This document shows positions 62,538-64,000 of a stretch of 64,000 nucleotides of DNA, in pieces. Source of the DNA: DASXYG01 sp036502625 (GTDB taxonomy: Bacteria > Actinomycetota > Actinomycetes > Streptosporangiales > Streptosporangiaceae); the NCBI GenBank assembly GCA_036502625.1, contig DASXYG010000114.1, positions 1 to 64,000 of the forward strand, written 5' to 3'. A program made the position numbers and the translations under genes. Every line of letters begins with the position of its first letter. The stretch's first letter is position 1. The notes under the pieces were generated by a model. It had not been told where the DNA came from, made no database searches, and saw nothing but the letters and a program-made list of their open reading frames with translations.

Positions 62538-63656
62538 GTGAGCGGCGGCATCCAGCGGGTCACCATGCCCAAGTGGGGTCTGTCCATGAAGCAGGGCAAG
62601 ATCACCGAGTGGCTGGTCGCCGAGGGCGACGCGGTCACCGAGGGCGACGACCTCGCCGACATCGACACCGACAAGATCGCCGGGACGCTGGAGTCGGCGT
62701 ACGAGGGCGTGCTGCGGCGGATCGTCGCCGGCGCGGGCAGCGACGCACCCGTGGGCGCCACCATCGCGGTCGTCGCGCCCGCCGAGGTGCCGGACGCCGA
62801 GGTCGACGAGGTGGTCGCGGCGGCGCGGGCGGAGATCGCGTCCGGCGCGGCCATCGACGACGCCGGGCCCGCGGAGCGCGCCGTCGACGTGGGCGGCCGG
62901 CGGCTCACCGTGGCCAGTCTCGGCGACGGCGGCGGCGACCCGGTGGTGCTCGTCCACGGCTACGGCGGCGACGCGAACTCGTGGCTGTTCGTCCAGGAGG
63001 CCTTGGCCGCCGACCGTGCCGTCCACGCGCTGAACCTCCCCGGCCACGGCACGTCGGCCAAGGACGTCGGCGACGGCTCGCTCGCGACGCTGGCCGCCGC
63101 GGTGACCGGGTTCCTCGACGCGGCCGGCATCGCCCGCGCCCACCTGGTGGGCCACTCCCTGGGCGGCGCGGTGGCCGCGGCGGCGGCCCGGTCCCGTACG
63201 GGCCTCGCCGCGTCGCTGACCCTGGTCGCCCCGGCTGGGTTCGGCCCGGACGCGGACGCGGAGTACCTGCGCGGCTTCGCGTCCGCGGCCTCGCGCCGCG
63301 AGCTGAAACCCCTGCTGGGCCGGCTGTTCGCGGACCCGTCGCTGGTGACCAGGCAGCTCGTGGACGACGTGCTGAAGTACAAGCGGCTCGACGGCGTGGA
63401 CGCCTGCCTGCGCGCCCTGCTCCCCACCCTGCTGACCGACGACGACGCCCAGGCGATCGACGGCCCGGCGCTGCTCGACGGGGTGGACGTGCCCGTCGCC
63501 GTCGTGTGGGGCGCCGCCGACCGGGTCCTCCCGCCCCCGCCGGAGTCCGCCCCCGGCGCCCTGTTCCGCCTGGTCCCGGACGCCGGGCACATGGTGCACA
63601 TGGAACGCCCCACGGAGGTGCGCGAGGTGATCGCGGGCATGCTCACCCGCGGCTGA
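62538..63656 (+). CDS. acoC: Acetoin dehydrogenase E2: lipoyl domain fused to alpha/beta hydrolase
   Basis: 372 residues from GTG 62538. Residues 1-80 form the lipoyl domain, with the modified Lys46 in DIDTDKIAGT. From about residue 115 an alpha/beta-hydrolase fold begins: VVLVHGYGGDANSW, nucleophile Ser207 in VGHSLGG, and the terminal His in GHMVHMERP. This E2 layout, without a CoA-binding inner core, is typical of AcoC; it transfers the acetyl group from lipoate. The E3 dihydrolipoyl dehydrogenase is expected elsewhere. Confidence 0.92.
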   Translation: MSGGIQRVTMPKWGLSMKQGKITEWLVAEGDAVTEGDDLADIDTDKIAGTLESAYEGVLRRIVAGAGSDAPVGATIAVVAPAEVPDAEVDEVVAAARAEIASGAAIDDAGPAERAVDVGGRRLTVASLGDGGGDPVVLVHGYGGDANSWLFVQEALAADRAVHALNLPGHGTSAKDVGDGSLATLAAAVTGFLDAAGIARAHLVGHSLGGAVAAAAARSRTGLAASLTLVAPAGFGPDADAEYLRGFASAASRRELKPLLGRLFADPSLVTRQLVDDVLKYKRLDGVDACLRALLPTLLTDDDAQAIDGPALLDGVDVPVAVVWGAADRVLPPPPESAPGALFRLVPDAGHMVHMERPTEVREVIAGMLTRG

Positions 63657-63695
63657 GCCCGTACGGGGCGGGCGCGCCCCCGGGAGGCCCGTCCT

Positions 63696-63998
63696 TCAGC
63701 GCAGCGCCACCGCGAACTGGGCGTCGGGGCCTTCGCCCAGGCGGACAGCGACTCGATGGCCGGCTCCGCCTGGGCGGCGCCGCTCGTCGCGGCGGGCGTC
63801 ATCCGGCGCACGAACGCCTCGCCGTGCCCGGGTTCCGTACAGAGCGTGAGGTCGGGAAGCCCGGCGCAGCGCCGACACGAGCCGCGCCCGTTCGAGCTGG
63901 CCCGCCCCGCACCAGCGGTAGCCGGTGTCCGGGTCGACCCGGTCCGGCACCAGCAGCCCGAGCTCGTCGTACCGCCGCAGCGCCTTAACTAACAGCCG
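63696..63998 (-). pseudogene. MerR-like regulator fragment, frame disrupted and truncated by the window edge
   Basis: Reading leftward from the right edge: RLLVKALRRYDELGLLVPDRVDPDTGYRWC, a MerR DNA-binding domain lacking its first helix (outside the window). After GQLERARLVSALRRA the frame turns into arginine-rich sequence ending GPDAQFAVALR, whereas a neighbouring frame gives LPDLTLCTEPGHGEAFVRRM. That suggests a frameshift or internal deletion, or a badly diverged tail. It could once have regulated the aco operon; this cannot be shown here. Confidence 0.45.
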
Positions 63999-64000
63999 CG

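Overview
The window is very GC-rich actinobacterial chromosome. The gene set (MtrAB-LpqB, a WhiB protein, SpoIIM and RDD membrane proteins, the F420 genes fbiA, fbiB and fbiC, a DosR/DosS-type pair) and the gene order from mtnA to fbiB closely follow a block I remember from Streptomyces (around sahH, manB and whiB). Codon use, many GTG starts and 4-bp stop/start overlaps fit a filamentous actinomycete. A member of the Streptosporangiales (Actinomadura-like) is my best guess; that is inference, since no marker gene is present.

Layout. 3-3712: end of a universal stress protein, then a haem-GAF histidine kinase, a flavin-oxidase-like protein and a DevR/DosR-type regulator with a DosR-box-like palindrome, plus a VOC protein. 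3722-8936 (minus): the coupled operon mtnA-mtrA-mtrB-lpqB. 9062-14686 (plus): membrane protein, DUF4129, DUF4350, MoxR and DUF58, a membrane-associated AAA/vWA-type operon with a 60-bp tandem repeat between MoxR and DUF58. 14687-18885: FAD monooxygenase with divergent TetR, SpoIIM-like and RDD proteins. 18886-20831: about 1.9 kb with no convincing gene, built largely of degenerate ~390-bp repeats. 20832-23641: two adjacent S-adenosylhomocysteinases of different subtypes.

23752-28439 looks accessory: MerR regulator, peptidoglycan-binding protein, Ser/Thr kinase with a duplicated sensor domain, a 92-residue protein, and a calpain-like protease behind a pilin-type leader. 28564-41843 returns to conserved housekeeping: CDF transporter, sugar-phosphate isomerase, Trm112-like protein, phosphomannomutase, DUF3499, metallopeptidase-like protein, DUF5719, a giant glycosyltransferase, WhiB, and a low-complexity membrane protein. 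41967-49642 holds the F420 genes with a methyltransferase, a Na+/H+ antiporter and a small secreted protein. 49758-53542 has an EamA transporter behind a structured leader-peptide region, an aldo/keto reductase, and a TPP riboswitch with thiD and tenA. 53552-54721 is a secreted phosphodiesterase with the same kind of pilin-type leader as the calpain-like protease. 54889-58565 is the lower beta-ketoadipate pathway (pcaI, pcaJ, pcaF and an IclR regulator), and 58664-63656 an acetoin-catabolism operon (acoX, SDR, acoA, acoB, acoC). A MerR-like fragment runs off the right edge.

Most notable: two unrelated secreted enzymes sharing a Flp-pilin-like N-terminal module; the leader peptide with nested hairpins before the EamA gene; the repeat block 18886-20831; and the 60-bp repeat that appears to duplicate the DUF58 translation start.
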